In this document: piece by piece, positions 25,001 to 36,184 of the stretch
Numbering within the stretch: the stretch's first letter is position 1
Layout: each line of letters begins with the position of its first letter
Source of the DNA: Leptasterias polaris
Lineage: Eukaryota > Echinodermata > Asteroidea > Forcipulatida > Asteriidae
Direction: 5' to 3'
DNA: 64,000 bases
Assembly (NCBI GenBank): GCA_037783415.1
Contig: JAZGTN010000168.1
Span: 682,001 to 746,000, forward strand
Made by a program: the position numbers and the translations under genes
The notes under the pieces: generated by a model
What the model was told of the DNA's origin: nothing
The model's database searches: none
The model's input: only the letters and a program-made list of their open reading frames with translations

Positions 25001-28000
25001 GCATTACGCGCAACATAGATACCTTCTTCATCGAAGATGGGAACATAAAATGGAGAGGTTCCCATCACACAGAATAAGGTGTGACTGCATATGACAGATT
25101 TAAAGAGGGGCTCCCGAAGGAAATTCAGTTTTGTTATGCATCCATCTTCCAAGGCAATAGCTACAGCACTCATAGCTGGGGGATTACAAGTCTCTAACTC
25201 CACGGTAAAAGGGTGTGAAATTTCGTTTTATTTTATACCTTTTCAGTGTAAAATTTGAAACGTGACTTGACCCTCTTGTGTATACGGGATATTCATTTAT
25301 TCACAAGTGACATTTACATAACACTATGCCAGAGAGATGACCAATCAAGAGACGACAAAACTCCTGTTGGCTGTGTCTATTCCAAATAGGATATAATCGC
25401 TTCAGCATTTTCTGTAAAATCGAGCCATTGCTTTTATTTTATAGTGCTTTGTACATACAATAGGCCTACGCTATTTATAATTTATACATAAAACAATACA
25501 AGATTTACTCTCAAAATGTTGAAAAATACACATGACAAACAACCTGATCCTTACTAGACTTACTGAGAAAGATCAAATGAATGTTATTGGCCCAATGACC
25601 AGGACACTAGTGTATATCGCATTGAGACGTTATTGTAAAATACGCTATATAAGAACTAGTTATTATTATTATTAATATTATTATTAATTAACTCTGTCCG
25701 TTGGAAAATTAGTGCATCATAAAACTTAATTTGACATTGGAGCCCCCATTTAATGAGCGATGAAATACTTACAGAGATTTGGCCATTCCACTGGAGGAAG
25801 AAGACGGCAAGGTAGAGCACAATGATGACTGCTTCGTGAAGATTTGCACTATCAGTCAGATAATTCGTAGCTCCCTGTTTCTTAAGAATCTTCATATGCA
25901 ACCACATTAAGCCTAATTCAAACGGGAAATATATATATTTTTGTAAAATGATGTTTTTATTTCTTTAAAATGTTACCTTGAGCAGAAATGTAATGATTAT
26001 AAAACTACTCTTACGGATGAAGTGTTGGGTACAAAGATGTAATATTTGGAATAATACGTTAAAAATATATAAAAAGCTAAAAACAAGTTATTGTTAAGGT
26101 GTTGGGGGTGTTTGGGTTTTAAGGGTTTTTTCGTGTGGGGGGGGGGGGTATTTTTAGCAAACATTATAGCCCGGTGTTCGTGAAAGTTGGGAGCTTGTAG
26201 ACTTGACTATAATCACCAATGTTTTTAGAAACGGGAACGAAATTTGAACATTGTCCGGACACAACCCGTCACTGGCGGAGATATACCGTCAGTAAATTAC
26301 TATTTTACTATAATGACTTGCCTATAACCCAGATGAAAATCAGCCAGTCCAGAGCTGTTGCAGCTAGGGGCCTTTTGTTTCTATCCATGACTGTGATTGC
26401 AACAATGAAGGCTAAGAAAGTGATGCCCGACGCGGCCTTCATCAGCATCATCACATACCTGCAAAACAGAAATAAAAATTAACGTAAACATTTAAAAATA
26501 ACAATGTTCAATAATGTACTATAATGATCTCCCTGGATGGTATCCCAATTATTTAAGAAGCAAGGCATCTACCACAGAGCCAGGTAGGATAGCTCTGTAG
26601 GTGCTGGTCACCTGTTACTGCCACTCACTGACGATTTGTTACAACTACGGCTTTACGCTCATTAAGTAGTAATGATATAAGCGTCTTGCACGGAAAAAAA
26701 TTTCAATACCGGGACTCGAACCCACACTTTGCTAATCAGAAACACCAGAGCTCGATTACAATGGGCGTTAGAGAAAACAATTGTCAGATATCGTTGTATC
26801 TTATTAGGCCGGAGTTTTGATCAGTACACATTGAAAACCCTTGATGTGCTTTGTTCGCTCAGCAATGTAGCCAAACGATATCTAAAGTTATTTATTGTTT
26901 ATTTTATTATTTATTTATTCATTCAGGCTTTAAAAAACAAAACAATACAATAAACAGTAGACTGAGAAAAAGCAGTCAGACCAATTATGAAAAACAGAGG
27001 GATAGGTACAAATACAAGAACAAACAGCAGCCTAGGGATTGCCCAAAAGCAAACTAAATCACTATCTAAAAGGGCAATCCCAGTAAAAAAAAGAGAGAGA
27101 CATTAGAACAAACAGACAGATACCAAAAATACAAGGAAAGATTATAAAATATACTCTAATAAAAACATTATGTACACCCGTTACAAAAACGTTATTTTAA
27201 AAAAGAAAAAAAAAAGGTTAAAAACAATTAAAGCACTATACACTTACGGCAATCGGGCAAACTTTACCACCTTCGGGAACGGGAAAAATATGTAGAGAAA
27301 GCAGATGATTGGATATCCCAACATGACAACAAGTATGAGCAGGATTTGGTGGAATATGCCCTTCTCGTTCCAGCCCAGAAGGTTCTGGTAGAACTGCGCG
27401 ATGATCGCCTTCTGGGAATGAGGATGAGCTATGAACTGATAGAAAGAAACACAAAGTTGAGCATTTCAAATACGATAAAAAGTTACTAAGTATTGGGGCC
27501 AGCTTTGCCAAGTACCTGTATCTATCTCCCGAAGTGTTCATGGACACCAAGAAGGTTGAGATTGCCTTTTTAAATTTTATTATTTCTCTCTTTTATTATT
27601 TCTCTGTTCGCTTTATTGACTTGAGTGTCTAACAACAACAACAACGAAAACAACAACCAAATGACGAACGACGGAGATAGTACTCTAAAGTTATCGGAAT
27701 GTAAAGCCAAAAACAAACTCTTTCGTAAACAAATATTTGTGCCCTAGATATGGAAACATTTCAAGTTTGCATGTACCGGAAGCTCTTTCGTAAACAAACA
27801 TTTGTGCCCTAGATATGTGAAACATTTCAAGTTTGCATGTACCGGAAGCTCGTTCACAATATTCTCCACTGCGAGAAACAATAATGGGTATTTTTTTTAA
27901 TGGCGTATTCATTCATTCATTCAATCAATACTTGATATCGTTTTTTTAAACAGTACACCTTTTTAAAGGAACCATCTTGTTTGTGTTTTCCTGACGTTAG

Positions 28001-31000
28001 AAAAAAGAATTAGCTGATTGCAAACTGTTTACCAACCAAAAGGACCTGTTGGTATGGATGCAAAACCCAAAGCGGAGTCTTTCATCAGAACACACGCAAA
28101 CATGTATAACAGAATCAGTCAAGGGGTAACCACTCGAATAAAGGAGACAAAGGGGGAGAAGGTGGAGGCTGGTTTGGCCACAAGAAGACATGTCTCTTTA
28201 TAATAGTCTCAATGTGGTCTGCAACAAGGTCATACCTCCTTTTGTTGGTACTTTATGGCTTCAAACACCTTGGACAGCGGGTGCTGCTTCCCCTCGATGT
28301 TTCTGTACTGGTCAGTATTGTGGTACTGGAAGAGCCCAAGAATCTACCACCATCAAACAACAACAAACAAAGTTAATTAGAAGTACAAGGACAACATTGC
28401 TAATTTGCCAATCTGCACTTTAAGTGAGCTTATTGTGACCCATCATTATATACTTTACCTGTGAAAGTTTAAGCTTAATCAGACATCGGAGTCACGAGAA
28501 AATAGTGAAAGCAGGAAAACAAAACTGTCATTGATGTTTTCACTGTTTTCAACAACAGGTTTTGGTCTCACGAGATTAACGTGCCGGCTCTCTACCAACT
28601 GAGCTATCTATAATAGTTATTGTAAACAAATAACCGATGGTTTGATCGTGTCAACAAAAAGTTACCCGAATGGGGTGGGATGGGGGACACTTCTCAACAG
28701 CAACAACACGGAAGCGATTTTAAAAAAAACGATAGTAACAACAGATATTAATAAGAATGCGAAAACAAATCACAATTTAGCTTTAGTCGTATACCTCTTC
28801 TGTGGTGCTGGACTGTCCGAGCATCTCCGCTGCAAACACCTCGATTCCTCTGGCCATCTCTTCATACTCAGCCCCAAAGTCTTCCCAAAGATTACTCAGA
28901 GTCTTGAGCTTCTTGCCCATCTCGAAGGCGTGGCCAAAGACGTCGGTCTGTGTTGCCAAAATGTAGGCGGGCTGAGAGAGGGCGCGGTAGATGTTTAGGA
29001 AAGAGGTGGCCTGGGTGAGCGTCACATCACCGCCTGCTGGGATGTTTGGCTCATCGAGTTTTGCACCGAGCTGCACTAGAAGCTGTTGAAAGAAAATGAG
29101 ACATAAATAATTATCCTGAATTGTACCAAAAGCTCTATATCAGTGGTTCCAAAAGACAAATGTTCAACTTTGTTTTATTTCGAAGGCATTTTTATACTTC
29201 ATTATTGTGGTACCGTTCCAATGTTATGAAAATTGGTTGAAATGACATAACTAGGAAACGGGAACACATAAACTTGCCGATAAATAAGTAAATAAATTAT
29301 CAAATAAATAGATAGGTAAATCCATAACAATTTCATGACAGAACACCGCCCGCTATTTTCTAGAACCAACTTTAGTACCCCACAAAATGATGGAGCGTTT
29401 ACATGTTCCACTGCAACGACGCACCCAGGGGGGGGGGGGGGGGCTCGGGGGGCTTGGGCCCCCCCCCCCCCCCCCAAGAGGGTCAAAAACAAAAACAAAA
29501 CAAAAACGGGGGAGGAAGAGGGAAGGAAAGAAAGAAAAAGAAAAAAATGGGGGAGGGGAGGAAGGGGAAGGAAAAAAGACCCGAGGGAGAAAAGTCGCAA
29601 ATGTGTGTGTAGCTTTTTGTTTTTATTTCCGGTGGCAATATTTTATTTTCTTCCTTTGCCATTCGCATTTTTTCCCCTGCCAAATTACTCTTTTATACGG
29701 GAGATTCGATAACGCGAGGTGCGAGGTGAAAGATTTTGAACACCATTTTATGACAACTCCCTTGTAATTGTTTAAACTTGCAACATATTAAGCATTTGAA
29801 ACCAACGGGCTAATTTGTCCAGGATAAAATATATCTCACGGAGTCACGTCGTTCCGGCATTCAATGGTTTTTCCCCCTTATGGATTGCCTGTAGTACTAC
29901 ACTTGAATTTGAGAAACGCCGAATGTTTTTTACCCGCGATGTTTTTAATGAATATGCATGGTACCAGATACAAAATGAATATAATCACGCGTTGCTTCTT
30001 TTCCACATTTTTCATTTTAGTCGGCTATGTTCAGGGATTAAAAAGGTCTGCAATCCTACCCTTTCCAAATTACACATCACATTCATGCCCTGGTTAAACT
30101 TATAATTTCATTTTCTAACAGTAATCTGATATAAATCAGTATTAGGCCCTATGTGACACCACTTTCGCAAAACAAAGGTTTATCTGTAGGATATGGGTTT
30201 GCCGCCCACTTATTGATGGAAATTGCCGCCCAGTGATGAAAAGTAGGTGGGATTTTTTGTTAATAAACTTAAAAAATTTATATGGATCAGAAGTGCTTAA
30301 AGGGACACACCGGCTTACCGTTTATGTAATTTAGTAATATAAAATCAGAAACCATAAGTTTTAGATTGCTGTTTTAAAAATAAAATCGTCAAAATATCAC
30401 GTAATTAGTGAAAAATGTTGAAAATAACAAAAAGCGGTCAAAGGTCAGCGTATACGCTATTCCAGCCGTTGCAACTGTCAAATTTATGCGACATTGTTGC
30501 GCAATGTTTTAAGTAGCTGCCACCGGGGTCTTTTCGTGGCGTTTTTATGGGAGAAGACATCGTATGCAGCAACTTCCAAAACATCAACTGTGCATATACA
30601 TGTTACTACTACTAGATAAACAGTGCTGTCCGTCGTCCCGAATGTTTTGCACACAGGCACCACGTAACGTGACAATTATTAGGGGGTACAGGAACGAAAC
30701 CTATTTTGGGGTCTGGCTCCCCACCCCTCCGACCAGCTCCGAAGCTCACAGCAAGACCAGCAAGCTCGGGGAGTTCTTGCCCCCGGGGTTTGTCTCTCTG
30801 GCCCCACGAGACACGGCAACGGCTGTAGGGGATAATGCCTCAAGGTTTACGTTTCTCTAGCTCCCACGCCGAGGCGCTGTAAAACACGCTTCCGTTGCAC
30901 GGACTCTCTGAATGAGAATCTTACGTTCCCTTTTTTCATCATTTTTACAGTTTGTACCCGCAATCTGAATACATAGTCTCTTTTGTCAAATATTCATTAA

Positions 31001-34000
31001 TAATTGTTAAAAAAAATTAGAAAATTTGGTTTAGTAATTTACTTTTATACGGCTGGAAGTAAAACTATCTCCGAAGATCACGAGGGTTATCCGAACCCAA
31101 AAAGTGGTTCGGATAACCCATGTGACCTTCGTTTTTTGAAAAATGCGTTAAAACGGCCAAATTTGATGGTTTCTTTTAGCAACTATTCTTCTCCATTCCT
31201 GGAAGACCTTTAGAGTCATGTTTTAGTGTATTTTGTCGCCTAAATAGCCCAACGAAGCCGGTGTGTCCCTTTAAAAAGTACGTTTTTTCTCATTTTATAC
31301 ATAAAGAGGCTTGATTTTTCACCCCTAAAACGCCAAAAGCTCAGAGCTCCAGGGGGCTTTTCCCCCTGGACCCCCACCGGAGCTTCGCCCCGGGACCCCA
31401 CCAGGGGCCGTAAGGCCGGCCCCTGGACCCCACCCAATACATTGGTTTGAGCCCCCCCCCCCCCAAAAACCCCCCCCACATAATCCTTGGTGCGCAGTTG
31501 TTCCACTGGTTGTGTGTAAATAAGCAAATTTATAGTTGTTTTAATCAACTCACTCACTACAGCACAATGTTGAATAATATAATTTCAAACGGCAAATTAA
31601 GAGATTTGGAGGCACTGTGCCCTTTATTACACACAAATCTGGGGAATTTGAACAAAATAGCTCTTCAGCTAGAATCAGTATATTCTTTGAATAAGTGCTT
31701 TGTCAAGTATTTGTTCCGACAGATAGGCTACTTTATTAACTAAACGGTAAACATAACCAATTTTAGTCTGTTGTATAATTGTTTGTGGGAATCATAGTAC
31801 GTTTTAATTGGTGGGCAGTTTAATAATTAATATAAGCAACAGTGGACTTTACCGTACAGTATCGTGTATTTTTTTTCTAAATTCTTATTCCACTTCTTTC
31901 CACTTATCCACACTGTGATGTATTGTATTCGTCCAGAACCATTTTCTTCCCCCCTCGGAGACCGAGCCTCAAAGCAACCATCCCAAACGTGTGACCTTCA
32001 GTAACGCTTAGGCTACTCTTTTTTTTGTTCAAAAGAAGTGATTTGGAGAGGCTTTCAGCTGTTTTATTATACTCTGTGTTTGTGTTCCTCAGAGGCTAAG
32101 TAAGTTTGACTATTATAAAGAGCTCCACAATGCTGCATCGGTTTTCTTTCGTATAATAAGTGAACCAAAAGGAACCCGCTCGGTGCAATGAACAAAATGT
32201 ATTGAAACACAAACATCTATACATTTTTGGCCTCACCATAATATGGTTGACAAAGTATACCATGAATATTTGTTAAAATAAACAAACTGATTAAATATCG
32301 TGAACCAACGGGAAGCTTGAGTGCAAAGCCCTGCGAATCAAATGCCCGGATAGTCCTGTTGAATCAAGTGAACACACTTGGGCCAAACGCTGAAAATAAT
32401 TTGATAATAAACCTGGGGCTTTTATAGATCTGTTTTAGTTAAGAGTTCGGGATTGAAAAATCAAGGAACACCCCGACACTCGATTCTGTTATCGACACTA
32501 ATTCCCATATACCTTCAATACAACCACTACACTGTAAAAACAAGGGTGTTAAAATTGACACCATGTGTGTTGTCATATATATATATATATACCTATCAGA
32601 AAAAAGATTTACACCAAAGTGTGTTAAGATAACAATAATTGCGCTCTTCGATATATATGTGAAAACACCCATGATGTAAATTTTAACACGCAAGTGTTTG
32701 CAGTGTAAAGACAAAGGAGTTAATTCATGGTGTGCATTAAAGCTAAATTCGTGGACAATTTGTCAGGTTCAACTGTGTATATAAAACTTCCATTTCCTGA
32801 TGGACAATTTTGAACCCGGGAGTTAACAGTGAACAGTTTGGACGGGACGGAACGGCATGGATTCATGTATGACGTCGATTTTCAGCTGTCAAAACCACCA
32901 ATTAGTGCGTAACTCGTCGTGTGTGGGGATAGGCCCGTCGTGGAGAGGCACGACGCACGAAGTACCTCTCCACAGACACGACGGACCTCTCCACAAACAC
33001 GACGTTTTTACTCACAAACACGACACACTCTCAACAGACACGACGATAAAAGTGTCCTTTTTAGAACGCGTGCTTCGATCCTCCGTTTTTGTCATCACTG
33101 GCTAAACACTAGAGGCACACATTAGATCAGCAAGCTGTGACATTTTATCATTTCCCCAGGCGTAATCTACGATGTACCTCCGGGCTTATACATTTTAATT
33201 AACAAAAGAACAAGTCACTCCCCACAAATACTCAAACTATTTAAATTGTTCCCTCTTAAACTCTTTGAATTCCTTCGGTTTATAGTTTTTTTTTAAACTC
33301 TTGTCGAAAGGTAAACGTAACACTCCTGTACCTGTACTGTGTCGAAGTTGTTCCGCTGAGCGGCTAGCACAAGAGGTGTAACAGCCGGGTGGTAGTCATC
33401 GTTGTCGCAGTTGGAACTTAGCACAGACTCGCATAATTCCTGTTAAAAATTACAGTCCATGATTAAGCCCTCGAGAAAGACTCTGCTAGGGTCGAAACGT
33501 CAGGCCATTATTGTTTTGTATTTATACCACAGGTTCTTTTGGTTGGTAAGCAGTTTGCAACAGCTATTTTTTTTTCTTTCTCATTCCACAGACAATGATG
33601 TTCAATCAAAACAAACACCTGTTTGCGTTCGTAAGGTCACTTCGTGATAGAAGCGCTTAAGGGAAGGTTTGGCAATCACTCTTGAAATTAATGACAATAA
33701 ATGGTATTAACAAGTTGATCCGTAAAGGCAAAGTAAACCTTTGGTTTTTGGAACTGTTCAATTGTTTTAATCCTCACAATAAAACTTATCTGTGAAAATT
33801 TCATTTCAAAAGGTGGTCGCGTTTTTGAAAATTCGAAGCGAATATGTCCACGCATTCAACGAATAATTTTTTCATTTCTTGTTTTCTTTTTCTTTTTCTT
33901 TTTCTGTTATAAATTTTGCTAACAAAATTGTCTTTTTATATTTTGGGCTGAACAAAGTAAAAATTGATTGGGCGGGATTTGAACCATGCACCCTACCGAT

Positions 34001-36184
34001 TAACGTGCTGGCGATCTCAGCCATCTAGCCCAGAGGTCGGCCATGTCCCTATTAATTGTTGTCAAAATCTGTGCTCGGTGGTGCCAGTCACAAGTCAGCT
34101 TCCCTAGTGTCCTATTACTGAATGCAATTTTCATTAACACGTACCTTTCGTGTTTCAAGATAGCGACATATCGCCTCGACTGCATCTCCGAACTCTACAT
34201 CGATTGCCCTGATCAGGGCGTCTCCGATCGGTAAATCATGACTGAGCAAAACATTGATGACATCTGTACAGGACATAAAGTAGAAATGGAATACTTGTGA
34301 CCTCTATACTTATGTACCGTATTATCATATTCAGAGTAAACACAGAGAAACAATCATTACAAAAAATTACAAAATAAACAAAGAAAAGAGTGGAGAACGG
34401 GGACATTTAAAAACACAAAACAGGAATATAAAACAATTAAAATGTTTTGTTAATGGAAGGGGTGGGCGGGGGCAAAACTAAAAGGCGTTTTCATTATATC
34501 ATCAGGAATTATTTTAACTGTTCCTGAACAAAATTTGTTAACTTTTTTGTTGATATTTACAACTGCACTGTAAAGTATTTTAAAGCCATTATAGGGAAGG
34601 ATATATGATTCAAGATCCTTGATGGGAGGGGTGGGCGGGGGAAAAGCTAAAATGCGTTTTCATTATATCATCGGGAAAATTGTAAACTGTTCCTGAACAA
34701 AATTTGTAAAACAAAAAGTGTTGATATTTGCAACTGCACTGTATGTAAAGTATTATAAAGCCATATAGGGAAGGAATATGATTCGAGATCCGAAGTTGAC
34801 AGAAACCGGTATAGGCCTATCATGTGTTTCAGTGTCTAGTTTGTATTGGACACCGTACAATTTTATAGCCTGTGGAATTAAACTGGTTAAGTGAAACCAC
34901 TGCCTTGGTTTGGGCTCCGACTTAGGCTCCTGAGGCCGATTTCACAAAGAGCTAAGATTGATCTTAAAGGCACTGGACACGTTTGGTAATTACTCAAAAT
35001 ATATATTAGCATAAAAACTTACTTGGTAACGAGCAACGGAGAGCTGTTTATAGGCTAGTATAAAACATTGTGAGAAACGACTCCCTCTGAAGTAATGTAG
35101 TTTTTGAGAAACTAGGTAATTTCTCACTAAAATATTTGAATCTGAAAAAGACTTCAGCCTGAAGCCTTTTTCAGGCATCTGAAAGCACACAAATTTGTGT
35201 TTTTTCTTTCATTATTTTCTTGCAACTTCGATGACCAATTGAGCCTAAATTTTCACAAGTTTGTTATTTTATGCATATGTTGGGATACACCAAGTGAGAA
35301 TACTGGTCTTTGACAATTACCAAACGTGTCCAGTGCCTTTAACTCTGAATCAATCGTAATTGCTAAGCAACAAGTGATGTCACAAATACAAACCACTATG
35401 GCAATATTGACAACTCATCTTGAATCTAGGGCTTTGTGAAATCGAACCCATGGTTTCTTTCATTGAAACATGCAAAAGAACATAGTCAGAGACCTCATGG
35501 ACATTAATTGTGCGATAATTTAAAACGGACCAATCAAATAGGCTTAAGTAATAGGGTTTGGTGGATACTTGTCTGGCTTTGGTAGTATTTCTTTTTCTGT
35601 TTCTTTTATATAGGCCTATTAATTATTTCCCTTTTTTTTTCTTTTGGACTGCGGTACCCTGCGGTACCCTGCGGTAGGGTACTTCTTTTGGTCAGCTTTC
35701 AATCATACATATTCAGTCTTTTGTTTACACCTTGGAGTACCCTGGAAGAACCAACAAGCAACCTACCAGTAAAACCATCCGTAATGGCGTCCGCATAGAG
35801 TGTGACCCCTTCGTCATTTCTCCAATCCCGTAACCAGCCGTGTTGAGCCCAATCTGCAAGCAGCTCGTCAAGCCGTAACCCGTTGCCGCTCTGCGCTACT
35901 GTCCTGACCTCCTGATATCGCTCCCTCTCTGCGTCGGTGTCTCCTTCAATAGCTACCTCCACAACTGGCTGCTCGTGGTTTTCACTTAAATCTCCGTTTC
36001 CATGATTTTCTAGCCTTGGCATGTTCCCATTTTTGGGAATACATTTGACAATCACATCCAGTTCGTAACCCTCGTTATCCATGTTCTTACCCAATGTTGA
36101 AACTTTGCGACCACGTACCAGACTCCTTGCGTGACGAGTTGGTTGACTTAACACTTGAATTGTGGGTGGGTACCCAAGCATCAT
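18100..36184 (-). CDS. TRPC-like cation channel with long Glu-rich C-terminal tail
   Basis: Predicted plasma-membrane Ca/Na channel of the TRPC family. Sixteen exons: 36184-35767, 34263-34145, 33439-33332, 29082-28795, 28343-28236, 27435-27248, 26458-26322, 25912-25773, 24690-24143, 23663-23468, 22759-22580, 21863-21825, 21075-20954, 20705-20141, 20042-19581, 19095-18100. The phases close, giving 1,537 residues. In order: divergent ankyrin region (about 60-250); TRPC linker with LNIYRAL; pre-S1 and S1-S6 (about 370-747); pore DLYWSLYG (692-699); TRP box EWKFHR (756-761) with LPPPFNLIPS (775-784); conserved post-TRP helix (824-863); coiled coil (about 865-1020); then acidic repeats to the end. 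The start may be the second good Met at 36082 (MDNEGYEL, better Kozak), 34 residues shorter. TRPC1/4/5-type features are a Cys pair before the pore and GPLRISLG after S4. The usual TRPC zinc-site Cys cluster in the linker is absent. TRPC channels usually have 750-1,000 residues, so this one is unusually long. Paralogue assignment is open. Confidence 0.9.
19581..20042 (-). CDS. TRPC-like gene, exon 15 (acidic tail, EPKDPE repeats)
   Basis: 154 codons. The first part is Gln/Glu/Asp-rich. The second part holds five units of a 6-residue EPKDPE-type repeat, coded by an 18-bp DNA repeat at about 19645-19735, ending in an amphipathic RLGIFQRFSKFIQ. Phase 0 on both sides. Confidence 0.85.
20141..20705 (-). 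CDS. TRPC-like gene, exon 14 (coiled coil)
   Basis: After RFFALDRLDTI, which matches the family end of the calmodulin/IP3-receptor binding region, comes a long heptad-type helix. It includes IAALRAELEENMQAKLSLNE and LREDKAELATQVGQLNVEIV. Coiled coils at this place mediate tetramer assembly in several TRP families. It ends with PPEPKGK and a basic helix VRRGIIRRIADMIEDKL. Confidence 0.88.
21221..21585 (+). mobile_element. tRNA-derived SINE in a TRPC intron
   Basis: The head tgtcgtggccgagcagttta with B-box ggttcgagttcc resembles a tRNA-Leu/Ser. The body has ccttcggatgggccattgag and gtgcacgtgaaagaac, shared with the copies at 47934 and 52106. The tail is AT-rich. Confidence 0.85.
22028..22258 (+). 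mobile_element. MITE, ATAGATAG family, copy 2
   Basis: The ends are atagatagttcccagtagac and its near-complement gcaacctatctat. The inner core gccatctttacgggcaa is inverted at the other end. It lies in the intron between the TRP-box exon and the 39-bp exon. Confidence 0.9.
22580..22759 (-). CDS. TRPC-like gene, exon 11 (TRP box 1 and 2)
   Basis: It is exactly 60 codons. TRP box 1 is EWKFHR (family consensus EWKFAR). TRP box 2 is LPPPFNLIPS, identical to the family core. It ends with basic residues (KCVKRKVINR) at a GTAAG donor. Confidence 0.95.
23120..23255. repeat. Dispersed repeat, relative at 38640-38755
   Basis: Shared order: catctgacgtcaca, ttcgaggctcgtgaa, ccagataccagcct, ccggatgt and agatgtacctttga-like words. 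No ends are clear. Confidence 0.6.
23468..23663 (-). CDS. TRPC-like gene, exon 10 (pore helix, filter, S6)
   Basis: It encodes DLYWSLYGN, aligned with the TRPC SLFWSIFGL pore helix/filter (LFW became LYW), and S6 with VLLNALIGMLSNTYNLVE, matching the TRPC VLLNMLIAMMNNSYQLI signature. It joins in frame to the TRP-box exon. Confidence 0.92.
24143..24690 (-). CDS. TRPC-like gene, exon 9 (S3-S4 loop, S4, S5)
   Basis: The exon encodes an extracellular loop of about 90 residues between S3 and S4 with N-glycosylation sequons (NGT, NES). S4 follows (TATVSFLRLMNLLLV), then GPLRISLG, S5 (FLKFIAIFIIVWIAFAIGLY) and the outer pore turret with two Cys (TCN...DGC). Length and order fit TRPC1/4/5-type channels, but the S3-S4 loop is much longer than usual. 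Confidence 0.9.
25567..25690 (+). mobile_element. SINE 3' tail fragment
   Basis: The sequence ttattggcccaatga-caggacacta ... attgtaaaat plus an ATT-rich tail matches the 3' end of the SINE at 57040-57345. The tRNA-like head is missing, so the copy is 5'-truncated. It lies in the intron next to the S3 exon. Confidence 0.7.
26322..26322 (-). other. GC-AG intron donor (TRPC-like exon 7/8)
   Basis: The exon ends ATAG and the intron starts GCAAGT. The only in-frame join that keeps the TRPC sequence WVIG|LMW uses this GC donor, which has the strong AG|GCAAGT context typical of real GC-AG introns. Confidence 0.8.
26600..26762 (-). mobile_element. Truncated tRNA-derived SINE
   Basis: On the minus strand, ctggtgtttctgattagcaa and gtgggttcgagtcccggta match the head of the SINE at 47934 (anticodon arm to B box). 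The body is different or decayed. Confidence 0.6.
27713..27852. repeat. About 66-bp tandem duplication
   Basis: The segment from aagctctttcgtaaacaaa to tttgcatgtaccgg occurs twice with few changes, in the intron right of the pre-S1 exon. Confidence 0.9.
28565..28613 (-). mobile_element. tRNA-like SINE head remnant
   Basis: On the minus strand, gatagctcagttggtagaga, then cggcacgttaatc: an A-box arm followed by the same CACRTTAATC segment found at 33968-34030 and 63820-63892. It has no full cloverleaf. Confidence 0.5.
28795..29082 (-). CDS. TRPC-like gene, exon 4 (TRPC linker)
   Basis: 96 codons begin with LLVQLGAKL, the end of an ankyrin repeat. The TRPC-typical SFLNIYRALSQPAYI and the YEEMARGIEVFAAEML helix follow. 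In TRPC family members this span carries a His-Cys zinc cluster; here the segment LDEPNIPAGGDVT replaces it and no Cys is present in the exon. Confidence 0.88.
29431..29480. repeat. G-run / C-run inverted homopolymer tract
   Basis: A G-run of about 14, a short GGGG-rich spacer and a C-run of about 15 lie side by side, able to fold as a G:C hairpin or quadruplex. An A/G-rich purine strand follows (29500-29590). Polymerase slippage makes the exact lengths uncertain. Confidence 0.9.
30301..31270. mobile_element. Non-autonomous DNA transposon flanked by TTAA
   Basis: The perfect 16-bp inverted ends AGGGACACACCGGCTT / AAGCCGGTGTGTCCCT are bounded on each side by TTAA (30297-30300 and 31271-31274). 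A TTAA target duplication is typical of piggyBac-type transposition, although the end bases are not the classical piggyBac ones. No transposase frame is present in its 970 bp. It lies in a TRPC intron. Confidence 0.85.
32529..32708. mobile_element. MITE with CACTGTAAAAACA ends
   Basis: Left: cactgtaaaaacaagggtgt then taaaattgacaccatg. Right: catgatgtaaattttaacac then gcaagtgtttgcagtgta. They are imperfect inverted ends. The middle includes an (AT)n run at 32575-32592. Target duplication is unclear. Confidence 0.65.
33968..34032 (-). mobile_element. tRNA-like SINE head
   Basis: On the minus strand, tagatggctgagatcgccag, then cacgttaatc and ggttcaaatcccgcc (B box). Same family as 63820-63892 and 28565-28613. 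The anticodon arm does not pair, so it is not a working tRNA gene. Confidence 0.6.
34452..34792. repeat. About 170-bp tandem duplication
   Basis: Two diverged copies of a unit with ggggtgggcgggggaaaa, cgttttcattatatcatc, gttcctgaacaaaatttg and caactgcactgta, in the intron between TRPC exons 1 and 2. Confidence 0.88.
34932..35448. mobile_element. MITE (TTTCACAAAG family) split by another element
   Basis: The outer ends gatttcacaaagagctaaga and ggctttgtgaaatcg are inverted and match 7136-7286. The TTAA-flanked element at 34968-35338 sits inside it. Confidence 0.75.
34968..35338. mobile_element. MITE, AGGCACTGGACACG ends, TTAA-flanked
   Basis: The inverted ends aggcactggacacgtttggt / accaaacgtgtccagtgcct are flanked by TTAA on both sides (34964-34967, 35339-35342). 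A second, reversed copy is at about 59432-59800. It carries a short inner hairpin (agacttcagcctgaagcc). Confidence 0.87.
35767..36184 (-). CDS. TRPC-like gene, exon 1 (N-terminus)
   Basis: It starts at the MMLGYPP Met or, with better Kozak context, at MDNEGYEL (36082). It ends in phase 1 at a GTAGGT donor. It encodes a soluble N-terminus and the first ankyrin-like unit (DEGVTLYADAITDGFTG), weaker than in vertebrate TRPCs. Confidence 0.75.

Larger units (their letters stand above)
29083..33331. other. Largest TRPC intron (4.2 kb)
   Basis: It holds the G/C tract, the 970-bp TTAA-flanked element (30301-31270), a MITE at 32529-32708 with an (AT)n run inside, and a short cacgacg-rich stretch (32940-33050). 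No exon is seen in it. Confidence 0.7.

Noticed and set aside
29335..29767. Lys/Gly-rich plus-strand frames
   Set aside because: They arise from the G/C homopolymers and the purine-rich strand in a TRPC intron.
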